In this document: positions 35,101 to 44,028 of the stretch, piece after piece
Layout of the letters: each line of letters opens with the position of its first letter
Position numbering within the stretch: position 1 is the stretch's first letter
NCBI GenBank assembly: GCA_902796005.1
Contig: CADBNF010000063.1
Coordinates: 19,182-83,181 of the forward strand
DNA from: an uncultured Lachnospiraceae bacterium
Lineage (GTDB): Bacteria; Bacillota; Clostridia; Lachnospirales; Lachnospiraceae
DNA: 64,000 bases
Direction: 5' to 3'
Program-made: the position numbers and the translations under genes
The notes under the pieces: generated by a model
What the model was told of the DNA's origin: nothing
What the model saw: only the letters and a program-made list of their open reading frames with translations
Databases searched by the model: none

Positions 35101-37080
35101 TTATTTCTTTACGGGTTCGGGCCGTTTCCAGCTCATGAAATCACATTCCGGATTGTTCTCGCAGCCGTAATACCGTCTGCCCTTGCGGGTTCTTTTGATA
35201 ACCACTTCTTTTCCGCATTTCGGGCAGGGCACGCCGATTTTTTCCATAAAGGGCTTCGTATTCCTGCATTCCGGGAAGCCCGGGCAGGCAAGGAATTTGC
35301 CGTAGGGTCCGTATTTGATGACCATCTTCCTGCCGCACAGCTCGCAGGTTTCCTCGGACACCTCGTCGCTTACGGTAATTTTTTCCAGCTTTTCCCTGGC
35401 TTCCTCCACGGCAGCCTTCAGGTCCGGCCAGAAATTCTTCATGACGCTCTTCCACTCCACCTTGCCTTCGCCGACAAAGTCCAGAAGCTCCTCCATCCCG
35501 GCGGTGAAATTCACGTCCACGATGCTGGGGAAGGCTTCCATCATCACCTTGTTCACCACCTCGCCCAGCTCCGTGATGTACAGGTTTTTATTCTCCCTGG
35601 TGATATACCTTCTCTGCAGAAGGGTGGAAATGGTCGGGGCGTAGGTGCTGGGCCTGCCGATGCGCAGTTCCTCCATGGCCCGGACCAGGGATGCCTCCGT
35701 GAAATGGGCGGGCGGCTGGGTAAAATGCTGGGTGGGGATAAATTTCTCCGCAGTCAGCTGCATATTTTTTTTCAGGTGGGAAAGGGCCGTATTCTTCTCT
35801 TCCTTTTCCTCTTCGTCGCTGTAAACGGAAAGGAAGCCGTCAAAGGCAACCCGGGAGGAGGTGGCTGAGAAAACATAATCCTCCGCCGTAAGCCGGGCAT
35901 TGACGTGCTCGTAAACCGCCCCTGCCATGCGGCTGGCCAGGAAGCGCTTCCAGATCAGCTGGTAGAGCCTGAACTGGTCGCGGCTTAAGGATTCATGGAC
36001 CGACGCCGGCGTTCTGGCAAGGTCCGTGGGCCGGATGGCCTCATGGGCATCCTGGGCATTCTTGTTCTTGTTGTCCGTCTCCGCCACGTCCGGCAGATAT
36101 TCACGGCTGTAGTTTTCTTCGATATAACGGATGGCTGCGCTCTCCGCCTCGTCGGAAATACGGGTGGAGTCGGTACGCAGATAGGTGATCAGGCCCACAA
36201 AGCCCTGGCCCTTGATCTCCACGCCTTCGTAGAGCTGCTGGGCAATCCGCATGGTCTTTACCGTGGAAAAGTTCAGGGTCCTGGACGCCTCCTGCTGCAG
36301 TGTGGAGGTGGTAAAGGGAAGGGGCGGCTTCTTGGTCCTGGTGCCGGTCCGGATCTCTGCCACCGTAAAGGGCTTTCCTTCAAGCGCATCGATGACCTTC
36401 CCGGTCTCCGCCTCGCTGGTCAGCTCCAGTTTGCCGTCGGTGGTTCCGGTAAACATGGCATTTAAGGGAGCTTTGGTCCCTTCCACCGCGAAGGCGGCCT
36501 CCAGGCTCCAATACTCGTCCGGCACAAAGGCGTTGATTTCATTTTCCCTGTCCGCAATGATCCGCAGGGCAGCGGACTGTACCCGGCCGGCACTTAAGCC
36601 TCTTTTCACCTTTTCCCACAGAAGGGGACTGATTTCGTAGCCCACCATCCTGTCCAGGCATCTTCTGGCCTGCTGCTCGTCCACCAGGTTCATATCAATG
36701 TCCCGGGCATTCTTCAGGGAATCCCGGACCGCGTTCTTCGTAATCTCGTTGAAGGTAATCCGGCGGAATTTCTTCGGGTCCAGGTTCAGGGCCTTGGAAA
36801 GATGCCAGGAAATGGCCTCTCCCTCCCGGTCTGGGTCGGTGGCCAGGTATACCTTATCCGCCTTTTTCACCGCGTTCCTTAAGGACGCCAGCAGCTCTCC
36901 CTTTCCCCGTATCGTAATATATTTAGGTTCGTAATCGCCCTCCACGTCGATGCCCAGGGTGCTCTTGGGCAGATCCCGGACATGTCCCAGGGAAGCCATG
37001 ACCTCATAGTTGTTTCCCAGGAATTTTTTGACGGTATTCACCTTTGTGGGCGACTCCACAATAACCAGATTCTTCGCCAC
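35101..37080 (-). CDS. topA: DNA topoisomerase I
   Basis: Type IA topoisomerase relaxing negative supercoils, 659 residues. The Toprim domain starts KNLVIVESPTK and contains DPDREGEAIS. The catalytic tyrosine lies in GLITYLRTDSTRIS. The C-terminus has two zinc ribbons (CELCGRK...CPGFPEC and CPKCGKE...CENNPEC). The frame extends upstream to 37176 with a hydrophobic stretch, but the GTG at 37080 has AGGAGG nine bases before it and gives the standard N-terminus. In many Firmicutes topA sits between dprA and codY in the same direction; here it is inverted relative to both. Confidence 0.96.
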   Translation of the reverse strand: MAKNLVIVESPTKVNTVKKFLGNNYEVMASLGHVRDLPKSTLGIDVEGDYEPKYITIRGKGELLASLRNAVKKADKVYLATDPDREGEAISWHLSKALNLDPKKFRRITFNEITKNAVRDSLKNARDIDMNLVDEQQARRCLDRMVGYEISPLLWEKVKRGLSAGRVQSAALRIIADRENEINAFVPDEYWSLEAAFAVEGTKAPLNAMFTGTTDGKLELTSEAETGKVIDALEGKPFTVAEIRTGTRTKKPPLPFTTSTLQQEASRTLNFSTVKTMRIAQQLYEGVEIKGQGFVGLITYLRTDSTRISDEAESAAIRYIEENYSREYLPDVAETDNKNKNAQDAHEAIRPTDLARTPASVHESLSRDQFRLYQLIWKRFLASRMAGAVYEHVNARLTAEDYVFSATSSRVAFDGFLSVYSDEEEKEEKNTALSHLKKNMQLTAEKFIPTQHFTQPPAHFTEASLVRAMEELRIGRPSTYAPTISTLLQRRYITRENKNLYITELGEVVNKVMMEAFPSIVDVNFTAGMEELLDFVGEGKVEWKSVMKNFWPDLKAAVEEAREKLEKITVSDEVSEETCELCGRKMVIKYGPYGKFLACPGFPECRNTKPFMEKIGVPCPKCGKEVVIKRTRKGRRYYGCENNPECDFMSWKRPEPVKK

Positions 37081-37136
37081 AGGCTGTTTCCTCCTGTTTT
37101 TCTGCCCTTTTACGGACAAAATCATAAAACAAAGGA

Positions 37137-37165
37137 AATATACTATAAAAAAAAACAAAAAGCAA
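37137..37165 (-). promoter_or_regulatory. topA promoter
   Basis: Minus-strand TTGCTT (37160-37165) and TATATT (37137-37142) with a 17-base, T-rich spacer. It lies immediately after the adh terminator. Confidence 0.6.
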
Positions 37166-37168
37166 GCG

Positions 37169-37202
37169 AAAAACACGGCGGAGGATTCTTTCCTCCGCCG
37201 TG
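37169..37202 (-). terminator. adh terminator
   Basis: On the minus strand CACGGCGGAGGA pairs with TCCTCCGCCGTG around a five-base loop, followed by TTTTTCG, 26 bases after the adh stop. Confidence 0.9.
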
Positions 37203-37228
37203 CTGTATTTTACCGTCAATGCTCCGCT

Positions 37229-38353
37229 TTATTCGGGCATCATCAGAACAGGCTTGATGATCTCGCCGGATACGGTATCCGCGATGGCCTGCTCCACATC
37301 CTGGAAGTCGTAGAATTTCACCAGCTTCTCCAGCGGAATCTTCCCGTCCTTGTACAGCTGCACCAGTCTGGGAATGAAAACCTTGGGAATGGAGCCGCCC
37401 TCCACCATGCCGGTCCAGGTCCTGGAGGGATCCATGATAACCGGTTCGGGCTGGACATTGATGCTGCGGGTGCCGGATACGCCTACGATAACGGACATGC
37501 CGTTCTGGTCCAGGCAGTTCAAAGCCATCTCCAGAAGCACGGGAACGCCTGTGCATTCGATGGTGTATTCCACACCGTAGCCGCCGGTCAGGTCCTGGAT
37601 AAGCTTTACCGGATCCTCCACTTCCTTCGTATTGATGGTGTGGGTCGCGCCAAGCTCCTTCGCCAGCGCCAGACGGTCTTCATTCTGGTCCACGCCGATG
37701 ATGGTGGAGCAGGAGGTAGCCTTCGCCGCCATGATGGCCGCCAGGCCTACGGTGCCGCAGCCGAAAACGGCAATGGTGCTGCCGGGTTCGGGCTTCGCCC
37801 GGTTCACTACGCAGCCGAAGCCGGTCTGGATGCCGCAGCCCAGGGAGCAGAGCATCTTCACGTCCACGTCCGGGTCAACCTTGACCGCATTTCTCTCCGC
37901 CACGATACAGTACTGGGACCAGGAGCCCTGGCCGAAGAAGGATGCGGTCTCCTGTCCCTTGTAGACGATCCGCTTCGTGCCGTCGGCGAATTTGCCGCCG
38001 AAGAACAGCTGGTGCCTGGACCGGCAGGCCCAGGGACGGTTCTTCTTGCACATGTCGCAGACGCCGCAGGACGGGTAGGACATGATAACCTTGTCACCCA
38101 CTGCCAGCTCCATGACGCCTTCACCCACGGATTCCACGATGCCTACGCCCTCATGGCCGGGCACCAGGGGGTAGGAAAGGCCGAATTCCGGCGGAAATGC
38201 ACTGTTGATGGCGCCTAAATCCGTGTGGCAGATACCGCTGGCGATAACCTTAACCCGAACCTCGCCTTTTTTGGGATCGCCAATCTCCACCTCCTGGATG
38301 GAAATCTTTCCCACTTCCGTGGCGACTACTGCCATTGATTTTACTTTACTCAT
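37229..38353 (-). CDS. Zinc-dependent alcohol dehydrogenase (class III/aryl-alcohol type)
   Basis: Medium-chain NAD(P)-dependent dehydrogenase of 374 residues. The catalytic zinc ligands are in GICHTD and GHEGVG. The structural zinc lobe is CGVCDMCKKNRPWAC. The cofactor loop GCGTVGLAA is followed by an acidic residue in VDQNEDRL, suggesting NAD. Similarity is to class III/aryl-alcohol dehydrogenases; the true substrate is unclear. A GGAGGAG site precedes the ATG. A small ORF with its own strong ribosome site lies 25 bases upstream on the same transcript. Confidence 0.9.
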   Translation of the reverse strand: MSKVKSMAVVATEVGKISIQEVEIGDPKKGEVRVKVIASGICHTDLGAINSAFPPEFGLSYPLVPGHEGVGIVESVGEGVMELAVGDKVIMSYPSCGVCDMCKKNRPWACRSRHQLFFGGKFADGTKRIVYKGQETASFFGQGSWSQYCIVAERNAVKVDPDVDVKMLCSLGCGIQTGFGCVVNRAKPEPGSTIAVFGCGTVGLAAIMAAKATSCSTIIGVDQNEDRLALAKELGATHTINTKEVEDPVKLIQDLTGGYGVEYTIECTGVPVLLEMALNCLDQNGMSVIVGVSGTRSINVQPEPVIMDPSRTWTGMVEGGSIPKVFIPRLVQLYKDGKIPLEKLVKFYDFQDVEQAIADTVSGEIIKPVLMMPE

Positions 38354-38378
38354 AGACTCCTCCTGCTAAAATAATGTT

Positions 38379-38453
38379 CTAAAACCACTCTCCGATTGCC
38401 TTCGCCTGTGCCAGCGCGTCCTCCCTGCCTGCTGCGGCATCCATCTTCTTCAT
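38379..38453 (-). CDS. Small ORF (24 aa) upstream of the alcohol dehydrogenase gene
   Basis: An ATG at 38453 preceded by AAAGGAG at seven-base spacing opens a 24-codon frame ending in TAG. The peptide starts MKKMDAAAGRED, continues with Ala, Gln and Lys typical of a helix and ends GEWF. It lies between a good promoter and adh and should be on the same mRNA. No run of a single amino acid codon and no following terminator hairpin were seen, so an attenuator is unlikely. I recognise no family. Confidence 0.55.
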   Translation of the reverse strand: MKKMDAAAGREDALAQAKAIGEWF

Positions 38454-38498
38454 TTCACTTCTCCTTTACTGTACAATCAGAGGTTTGCTGTTTCGGTT

Positions 38499-38527
38499 AT
38501 TATACTACATTTCCTCCGGCCGTACAA
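38499..38527 (-). promoter_or_regulatory. Promoter of the small ORF-adh unit
   Basis: Minus-strand TATAAT at 38499-38504, extended by a preceding TAG, with a weak -35 (TTGTAC, 38522-38527) at 17 bases. Confidence 0.6.
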
Positions 38528-38534
38528 CAGGGTC

Positions 38535-38565
38535 TTGACAAATCTTTGGCTTTTTGAGATAGTAT
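38535..38565 (+). promoter_or_regulatory. Possible yifB-dprA promoter
   Basis: Perfect TTGACA (38535-38540). The best -10 is TAGTAT (38560-38565) at a long 19-base spacing, or GATAGT at 17. It is divergent from the adh promoter. Confidence 0.4.
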
Positions 38566-38653
38566 TGTTGTTCTATTCGGCAGTTCTTTTCTGCTCTTAC
38601 ATCATTCTGACGATTCCGTGTCATTTTCATTTCTGCCCTTAAGGAGGATTCCC

Positions 38654-40165
38654 ATGTTCTGCAGCATCACCAGCACAGCCATCTCCGGCGTGGACGCCCT
38701 TCCCGTGTATGTGGAGGCGGACGTCTCCGAAGGTCTTCCCATGTTCAATATCATCGGCGCGGTCTCCACCCGGACCCGGGAAGCGGCCGACCGGGTCAAA
38801 ACGGCCTTACGCAACCTGAAAATCGTGCTTCCCCCGAAACGAATCACCATCAACCTGTCCCCGGGAGACGTGCGCAAGGAGGGCACCCGCTATGACCTTC
38901 CCATCGCGGCGGCGGTCCTGGCCGCCCTGGACAGGATCCCGAAGGAAAGCCTGGAGGGCACCCTGGTGCTGGGAGAGCTGCACCTGGACGGCCGCATCGA
39001 GCAGGTGCCCGGCATCCTGCCCAGCATCCTTACCGCCAGGGATCTGGGGCTTAAAACCGCCCTGGTGCCCGCCGCCAATTACGCGGAGGCGAAGGCCGCC
39101 CAGGCCCTGGACGTGGTGGGCCTTGCCAGCCTGCAGGACCTTATCGACTACTGTTCCGACGGCCGCAGGCCCGAAAACCTTCCGGCAGGCGATGCGCCTC
39201 TTTCCGAGGAGGAGGATGCGGAGGACTTTTCCGATATCAGGGGCCAGGAAAGCGTAAAAAGAGCCTGCCTGATCGCAGCGGCCGGTTTTCACAACCTGCT
39301 GCTGTCCGGTCCGCCCGGCTCGGGCAAATCCATGGCCGCCCGACGGCTTCCGGGCATCCTGCCCGCCCTCACAAAGGAGGAACGGCTGGAGGTATCCCGG
39401 ATTTATTCCGTGGCAGGCCTTCTGACCGCAGCCCATCCCGTGATCCAGAAACGCCCCTTCCGTGCCCCCCACCACCTGCTGTCCCCCCAGGCCCTGGTGG
39501 GCGGCGGCCGTTCTCCGGTGCCCGGGGAAATCACCCTTTCCCACCGGGGCGTCCTCTTTCTGGATGAGCTCCCGGAGATGCCGGGCCGCAACCTGGAATT
39601 TCTCCGCCAGCCTCTGGAGGACCGGTTCATCCAGATTTCCCGCATCGGCAGGAGCGTCATCTTTCCCTGCAATTTCCTGCTCGTGGCCGCCATGAACCCC
39701 TGCCCCTGCGGCTATTACCCGGACCTGAACCGCTGCACCTGCACGGAGCGGGACATCCGGAATTACACCGCCCGCATCAGCCAGCCCATCCTGGACAGAA
39801 TAGACCTGCGCACGGAGGTGCCCGCCCTGGACTATGACGCGCTGCATGCCGGCGGCCAGGATAAAATCACCAGCGCGATGCTTAAAACGCAGGTGGAGAA
39901 GGCCTTTGCCTGCCAGAAGGAACGGTACCTGGACATGCCCATCGCCTTCAACAGCGAGCTTTCCGCCCGGGACATCCCCCGGTTCTGCCCCCTGTCCGCC
40001 GAAGCCGGCAGGCTTCTGGAGGCAGCCTACACGGCCATGGCCCTAAGCGCCAGGGGCTACCACCGGATCCTGCGCATCGCCCGCACCATCGCCGACCTGG
40101 ACGGTGATGACCTCATCCGGGAAAGCCACATCAGCGAAGCGGTGCATTTCCGCCAGCACAGCTGA
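38654..40165 (+). CDS. YifB/ComM-family AAA ATPase (Mg chelatase-like)
   Basis: 503 residues. The N-terminal S5-like ChlI domain begins MFCSITSTAISGVDALPV. The central AAA module has Walker A GPPGSGKSM (about 220) and Walker B LFLDELPE, and a Cys-containing insertion PCPCGYYPDLNRCTC. The C-terminal helical lid ends the protein. ComM, the Gram-negative homologue, is a branch-migration helicase for natural transformation; the role in Clostridia is less clear. AAGGAGG precedes the ATG at 38654, and the longer open frame upstream lacks one. dprA follows after 24 bases. Confidence 0.94.
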   Translation: MFCSITSTAISGVDALPVYVEADVSEGLPMFNIIGAVSTRTREAADRVKTALRNLKIVLPPKRITINLSPGDVRKEGTRYDLPIAAAVLAALDRIPKESLEGTLVLGELHLDGRIEQVPGILPSILTARDLGLKTALVPAANYAEAKAAQALDVVGLASLQDLIDYCSDGRRPENLPAGDAPLSEEEDAEDFSDIRGQESVKRACLIAAAGFHNLLLSGPPGSGKSMAARRLPGILPALTKEERLEVSRIYSVAGLLTAAHPVIQKRPFRAPHHLLSPQALVGGGRSPVPGEITLSHRGVLFLDELPEMPGRNLEFLRQPLEDRFIQISRIGRSVIFPCNFLLVAAMNPCPCGYYPDLNRCTCTERDIRNYTARISQPILDRIDLRTEVPALDYDALHAGGQDKITSAMLKTQVEKAFACQKERYLDMPIAFNSELSARDIPRFCPLSAEAGRLLEAAYTAMALSARGYHRILRIARTIADLDGDDLIRESHISEAVHFRQHS

Positions 40166-40189
40166 ACCACAGGAAAGGAGAAGCAAATC

Positions 40190-41065
40190 ATGGACATCCG
40201 CATTACCACCGTCGGGGACCCTGACTACCCCCGGGTTCTCAGCCTGTATCCCGGCATGCCGGAGAAGCTTTATTATCTGGGGAACCTTCCGGACCCTGAA
40301 AAACGCAGCGCAGCCATTGTCGGGGCCAGAGCCTGCTCCGCCTACGGCAGGGATCAGGCGAGGGGCTTTGCCGCAGACCTTGCCCGAAACGGCGTGCAGA
40401 TCATCAGCGGCATGGCCCTGGGCATTGATTCCCACGCCCACGAGGGCTGCCTGTCCGCCGGCGGGAAAACCTTCGCCGTCCTGGGAAACGGCGTGGACAT
40501 CTGCTATCCCCGCACCAACAGGAGCCTGTACCGTCGCATCCTGGAAAGCGGCGGGGGCATTCTTTCGGAATTTCCCCCGGGCACGGAGGCAGCGCCTTAT
40601 CATTTTCCCTTGCGCAACCGGATCATCAGCGCCCTCTCCGATCTGGTGCTCATTGTGGAGGCCCGGGCAAAAAGCGGTTCTTTAATCACCGCCCAGTATG
40701 CCCTGGAGCAGGGAAAGGATATCTTTGCCGTACCCGGGCGGCTGAACGACCCCTTAAGCGCGGGCTGCCTGTCCCTTATCCGCAAGGGAGCCGGCGCGGC
40801 CCTCTCCCCCTCCCAGCTGCTTCAGGAGCTTGGTTTTTCGGCAGACGAAAAGGGGGAGCCTGCGGCTCCCCCTTCCACGTCGGACCTTACGCCCACTGCG
40901 CGTAAAATCCTTCATTATCTTTCTTCAGACCCCAAAACGCTTGAGGAGATCGTGACTGCCTCCCGTCTGCCCCTGGGGGAAGTATTCAAAGGCCTTCTGG
41001 AGCTGGAGCTGAAAAGCTTCACCCGCCAGAGTGTGCCCGGCCTATATGTTCGCACTTATGGTTGA
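40190..41065 (+). CDS. dprA: DNA processing protein DprA
   Basis: RecA loader for incoming single-stranded DNA in transformation, 291 residues. The Rossmann-like core shows IVGARACSAYG, IISGMALGIDSHAHEGCL, TFAVLGNGVDICYP, SEFPPG, FPLRNRIISALSD and VEARAKSGSLITAQYALEQGK. The C-terminal winged-helix (DML1-like) domain follows a linker. A GC-rich perfect hairpin (40850-40874) lies in the linker coding region. It overlaps the convergent GntR-LacI gene by 24 bases at the 3' end. Confidence 0.95.
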   Translation: MDIRITTVGDPDYPRVLSLYPGMPEKLYYLGNLPDPEKRSAAIVGARACSAYGRDQARGFAADLARNGVQIISGMALGIDSHAHEGCLSAGGKTFAVLGNGVDICYPRTNRSLYRRILESGGGILSEFPPGTEAAPYHFPLRNRIISALSDLVLIVEARAKSGSLITAQYALEQGKDIFAVPGRLNDPLSAGCLSLIRKGAGAALSPSQLLQELGFSADEKGEPAAPPSTSDLTPTARKILHYLSSDPKTLEEIVTASRLPLGEVFKGLLELELKSFTRQSVPGLYVRTYG

Positions 41066-42157
41066 CCCCCGGATAATAATGTCCGGATGCAGCAGCTTCT
41101 CCACCTGGCTTTCCTCCTCCGGGACCTTCACAAGGGCTTCCAGAAGCAGCTGGGCAGCCATCTCACCCATCAGCTCCAGGGGCTCCACGATGGTGGTCAG
41201 TCCCGGTTCTCCCGCCGGGGTCACGGCGGAATTGTCATAGCCGGTCACCGCGACATCCGCCGGCACTGCCTTTCCGTTTTTCTTCAGGTAGTCCCGGACG
41301 GTTTCCGCCATCCCGTCGCTGTAGCACATGACGGCGTCAAAATCCGTTCTGTCCTTCAGAAGCTGGGCGATGGATACCTCCGGCTTCTTGGCAATATCCT
41401 CCGGGTGGAACCAGATGACCAGCTCGGGATTATAGTATATGCCGGCCTCCTGCAAAGCCTTTACATAGCCCCTGTGGCGCTCTGCAGACGCCGCATCGTC
41501 GGACTTGAACAGGGCGACGATATTCTGCCTGCCCGTGGCAATAAGATGCCTGGTCAGCAGATAGGCGCCCTGGCTGTCGTCCATCATGATCCGCGGACGA
41601 TCGATCAGCTGGGGATAGGCCGACCGGAGAAAGACGTAGGGTATCCCCTGCTCCTCCATCTGGCGGTACAGGGACATGTGCTTGCACAGGGTCTGGCTGC
41701 GGCTGGGTTCCACGATGACCCCCTCCACGCCGTCGCTTAAGAACTCCCGCAGCGCCTTTTCCTCCCTGGCCTGGGACTCCCGGCTGAACTTCAGCTGTAT
41801 GCCGTAGCCGCAGGCGGCAAGGATGCGCTCGATGCCGGTCACCATCCGGTGTGCCGCCAGCACAGATCCGCCGGCGCAGATCACCCCGATCAGGTGATCC
41901 TGGGGTCTTTCGTGGCCCTTGCGCACCACATAGGTGCCCTTCCCCGGATAGGTGACCAGAAGGCCCTCCTTTTCCAGGTTCCGCACAGCCATGAGCACGT
42001 TGACGGCCGACGTCCGGTAATGCAGGGAAAGCTGTATCGGGTTCGGCAGCCTGCTGCCGGGTTCAAAGCTTCCCCGGCTGATTTCATTCCGGAAAAATTC
42101 TTCAAAGGCCGTTCCTCTTCGGGTGAGGAAATCGAGATTCAGTTTAAATTTCGGCAT
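41042..42157 (-). CDS. GntR-LacI hybrid transcriptional regulator (AraR-like)
   Basis: 371 residues. The N-terminal GntR-type winged helix (about 15-80: FFRNEISRGSFEPGSRLPNPIQLSLHYRTS, then GKGTYVV) is fused to a LacI/periplasmic-binding-protein-type sensor domain (about 90-360: GVICAGGS, GVEGVIVEPS, VAVTGYDNS, TTIVEPLELMGEMAA). This architecture is typical of AraR-like sugar repressors. Its ATG lies inside the end of trhP, overlapping it by 14 bases, with GGGAGG upstream. No sugar operon is adjacent, so its targets are probably elsewhere. Confidence 0.9.
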   Translation of the reverse strand: MPKFKLNLDFLTRRGTAFEEFFRNEISRGSFEPGSRLPNPIQLSLHYRTSAVNVLMAVRNLEKEGLLVTYPGKGTYVVRKGHERPQDHLIGVICAGGSVLAAHRMVTGIERILAACGYGIQLKFSRESQAREEKALREFLSDGVEGVIVEPSRSQTLCKHMSLYRQMEEQGIPYVFLRSAYPQLIDRPRIMMDDSQGAYLLTRHLIATGRQNIVALFKSDDAASAERHRGYVKALQEAGIYYNPELVIWFHPEDIAKKPEVSIAQLLKDRTDFDAVMCYSDGMAETVRDYLKKNGKAVPADVAVTGYDNSAVTPAGEPGLTTIVEPLELMGEMAAQLLLEALVKVPEEESQVEKLLHPDIIIRGSTISANI

Positions 42158-43382
42158 CTTTACGAATCACCTCCCCGCATACGGCGGGTGCCGACAAAGC
42201 CACATGCAGCTTCTGCCCCGCGTGGGGGGCCGAAGGCATCGCATTTCCTTCCTCGTCATAGATTCCGCAGACCCGGACCTCTTCGTCCCCGCCCTGCGGA
42301 TGCATGATCTGCACCGTATCCCCGGTGCAGAATTTATTTTTCTGGGTCAGCAGGACCCTGCCTTCCCCATCAATTCCTTCCGAGATTCCCAGAAAGACCG
42401 CATCTTTCCTGTAGGTGCTGTTATCGTAAATCTGATCCGCCGGTCCCGGCCTGCCATAGAAGAATCCGGTGGTGAATTCCCGGTTAGTGCAGGCTGCCGC
42501 CTGGTGCAGGAATTCCCCGGTTTTTGCCCGGTAGCCTTCCACATCCGTAAAGGCCAGATCCAGTGCCTGCCGGTAGGCCCGGGCCACCGTGGCCACGTAA
42601 AGGGCATTTTTCATCCGGCCCTCCACCTTGAAGCTGTCTATCCCTGCATCCAGCAGATCCGGGATGTGTTCAATCATGCACAGATCCTTGGAATTGAAGA
42701 TGAAGGTGCCCCGGTCATTCTCGAATACCGGGAAATACTCGCCCGGCCGGGTTTCCTCCGTCAGGAAATATTTCCAGCGGCAGGGATGGGTGCAGGAACC
42801 GGCATTGGCATCCCGGCCCGTCAGCACATTCGAAAGCAGGCATCTGCCGGAATAGGAGATGCACATGGAGCCGTGGACAAAGGTCTCCAGCTCCAGGTCC
42901 TCCGGGATATTTGCCTTCAGCTCCTTAAGCTCCGCCAGGGACAGCTCCCGGGCGGTCACCACCCTTTTTGCGCCGAGCCTGTGCCAGAAGCTGCAGGTAC
43001 CGTAATTGGTATTGTTGGCCTGGGTGCTGATGTGCCGGTCTATCTCCGGCGCTTCCCGGCAGGCAATGTCATACACCCCCGGGTCGGAAATGATGAGGGC
43101 ATCCGGTCCCAGGGCCCGAAGCTCCCGGAAATAGTCAGCCACGCCCTCCAGGTCCCGGTTATGGGCAATGATATTTGCGGTGACATAGACCTTCTTTCCC
43201 AGGCTGTGGGCAAAGTCGATGCCCTCTGCCATCTCCTCCCGGGAAAAATTCCTTGCCTTGGCCCGCAGGCCGAAGGCTTCCCCGCCGATATATACCGCAT
43301 CCGCGCCGTAAAGGAAGGCGGTCTTTAAAACCGGCAGGCTTCCCGCAGGCAGCAGCAGTTCAGGTTTTTTCTTCCTGTTCAT
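42144..43382 (-). CDS. U32 family protein, predicted tRNA uridine-34 5-hydroxylation protein (TrhP-like)
   Basis: 412 residues. The TIM-barrel U32 core starts ELLLPAGSLPVLKTAFLYGADAVYIGG, and the signature ETFVHGSMCISYSGRCLLSN with following Cys residues (SCTHPCRW) supplies predicted Fe-S ligands. A C-terminal beta-barrel domain follows. Members were long labelled collagenase-like peptidases; YrrN/YrrO of B. subtilis and YegQ of E. coli are required for 5-hydroxyuridine at the tRNA wobble position. It lies directly downstream of trmR, as in B. subtilis, which supports that role. Confidence 0.88.
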   Translation of the reverse strand: MNRKKKPELLLPAGSLPVLKTAFLYGADAVYIGGEAFGLRAKARNFSREEMAEGIDFAHSLGKKVYVTANIIAHNRDLEGVADYFRELRALGPDALIISDPGVYDIACREAPEIDRHISTQANNTNYGTCSFWHRLGAKRVVTARELSLAELKELKANIPEDLELETFVHGSMCISYSGRCLLSNVLTGRDANAGSCTHPCRWKYFLTEETRPGEYFPVFENDRGTFIFNSKDLCMIEHIPDLLDAGIDSFKVEGRMKNALYVATVARAYRQALDLAFTDVEGYRAKTGEFLHQAAACTNREFTTGFFYGRPGPADQIYDNSTYRKDAVFLGISEGIDGEGRVLLTQKNKFCTGDTVQIMHPQGGDEEVRVCGIYDEEGNAMPSAPHAGQKLHVALSAPAVCGEVIRKDAEI

Positions 43383-43397
43383 CCCAGCTGTTTCCTT

Positions 43398-44021
43398 TTA
43401 TTTTTTTACGCTGAAGGTCAGGCCGTCCCCCAAAGGCAGGATGGCGGTTTCCAGCTCCGGATCATGCCGGACCGCATACAGAAATTCCCGCATTCTGGCA
43501 TGAATGGTCCGGTTCCGGCGTTCCACCGCAAACCTGGACTCCAGGATATCTCCCTCCTGCAGCACATTGTCCGCCACCAGCACGCTGCCCGGATGCATCC
43601 GCGCCTTCAGCCCGGGAAGGAAGCGGATATACTGGGCCTTCGCCGCATCCAAGAAGAGGAAATCAAAGGTTCCCTCCAGGTCATCCAGCCGTTCCTCCGC
43701 GTCGCCGAACACGAGGCGGATCCGATCCTTGAAGCCGAAGCGTTCGAAATTCTCCCCGGCAAGGGCCGCATGCTTTTCGTAATCCTCCATCGTCACCACC
43801 CTGCATGCGGCAGGGGCAGCGGAGGCCATAAGCATGGCGGAAAAGCCCACAGCCGTACCGATTTCCAGAATGGAGGCCGGCTGCTTTAACGTTACCAGGG
43901 TGCGAAGAAAGGCCGCGGTTTCCCTTCTGACCACGGGTACGCCCTCCGCCCTTGCCCGGGTATACAGCTCCTCCAGGAAGGGTTCAAAGCCCGGATCCAG
44001 GGAATCGAGAAAGACGGCCAT
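43398..44021 (-). CDS. trmR: O-methyltransferase, predicted tRNA 5-hydroxyuridine methyltransferase (TrmR-like)
   Basis: Class I SAM-dependent methyltransferase of 207 residues. The SAM-binding motif is ILEIGTAVGFSAMLMA, the next acidic residue is in TMEDYEK, and FDFLFLDAAKAQY plus VADNVLQEG complete the COMT-like metal/substrate site. B. subtilis TrmR (YrrM) methylates 5-hydroxyuridine-34 to 5-methoxyuridine. The MltG-TrmR-TrhP order is the same as yrrL-yrrM-yrrN there. The ATG at 44021 lies seven bases after the upstream stop, with a modest ribosome site; the frame is open further up. Confidence 0.85.
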   Translation of the reverse strand: MAVFLDSLDPGFEPFLEELYTRARAEGVPVVRRETAAFLRTLVTLKQPASILEIGTAVGFSAMLMASAAPAACRVVTMEDYEKHAALAGENFERFGFKDRIRLVFGDAEERLDDLEGTFDFLFLDAAKAQYIRFLPGLKARMHPGSVLVADNVLQEGDILESRFAVERRNRTIHARMREFLYAVRHDPELETAILPLGDGLTFSVKK

Positions 44022-44028
44022 GCGTCCG

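Noticed and set aside
37081..37176. Hydrophobic N-terminal extension of topoisomerase I that looks like a membrane segment
   Set aside because: It overlaps the adh terminator and the topA promoter. The GTG at 37080 with AGGAGG gives the normal N-terminus.
40850..40874. Perfect GC-rich hairpin that resembles a terminator
   Set aside because: It lies inside the dprA coding frame in the linker before the winged-helix domain, with no T-run after it.
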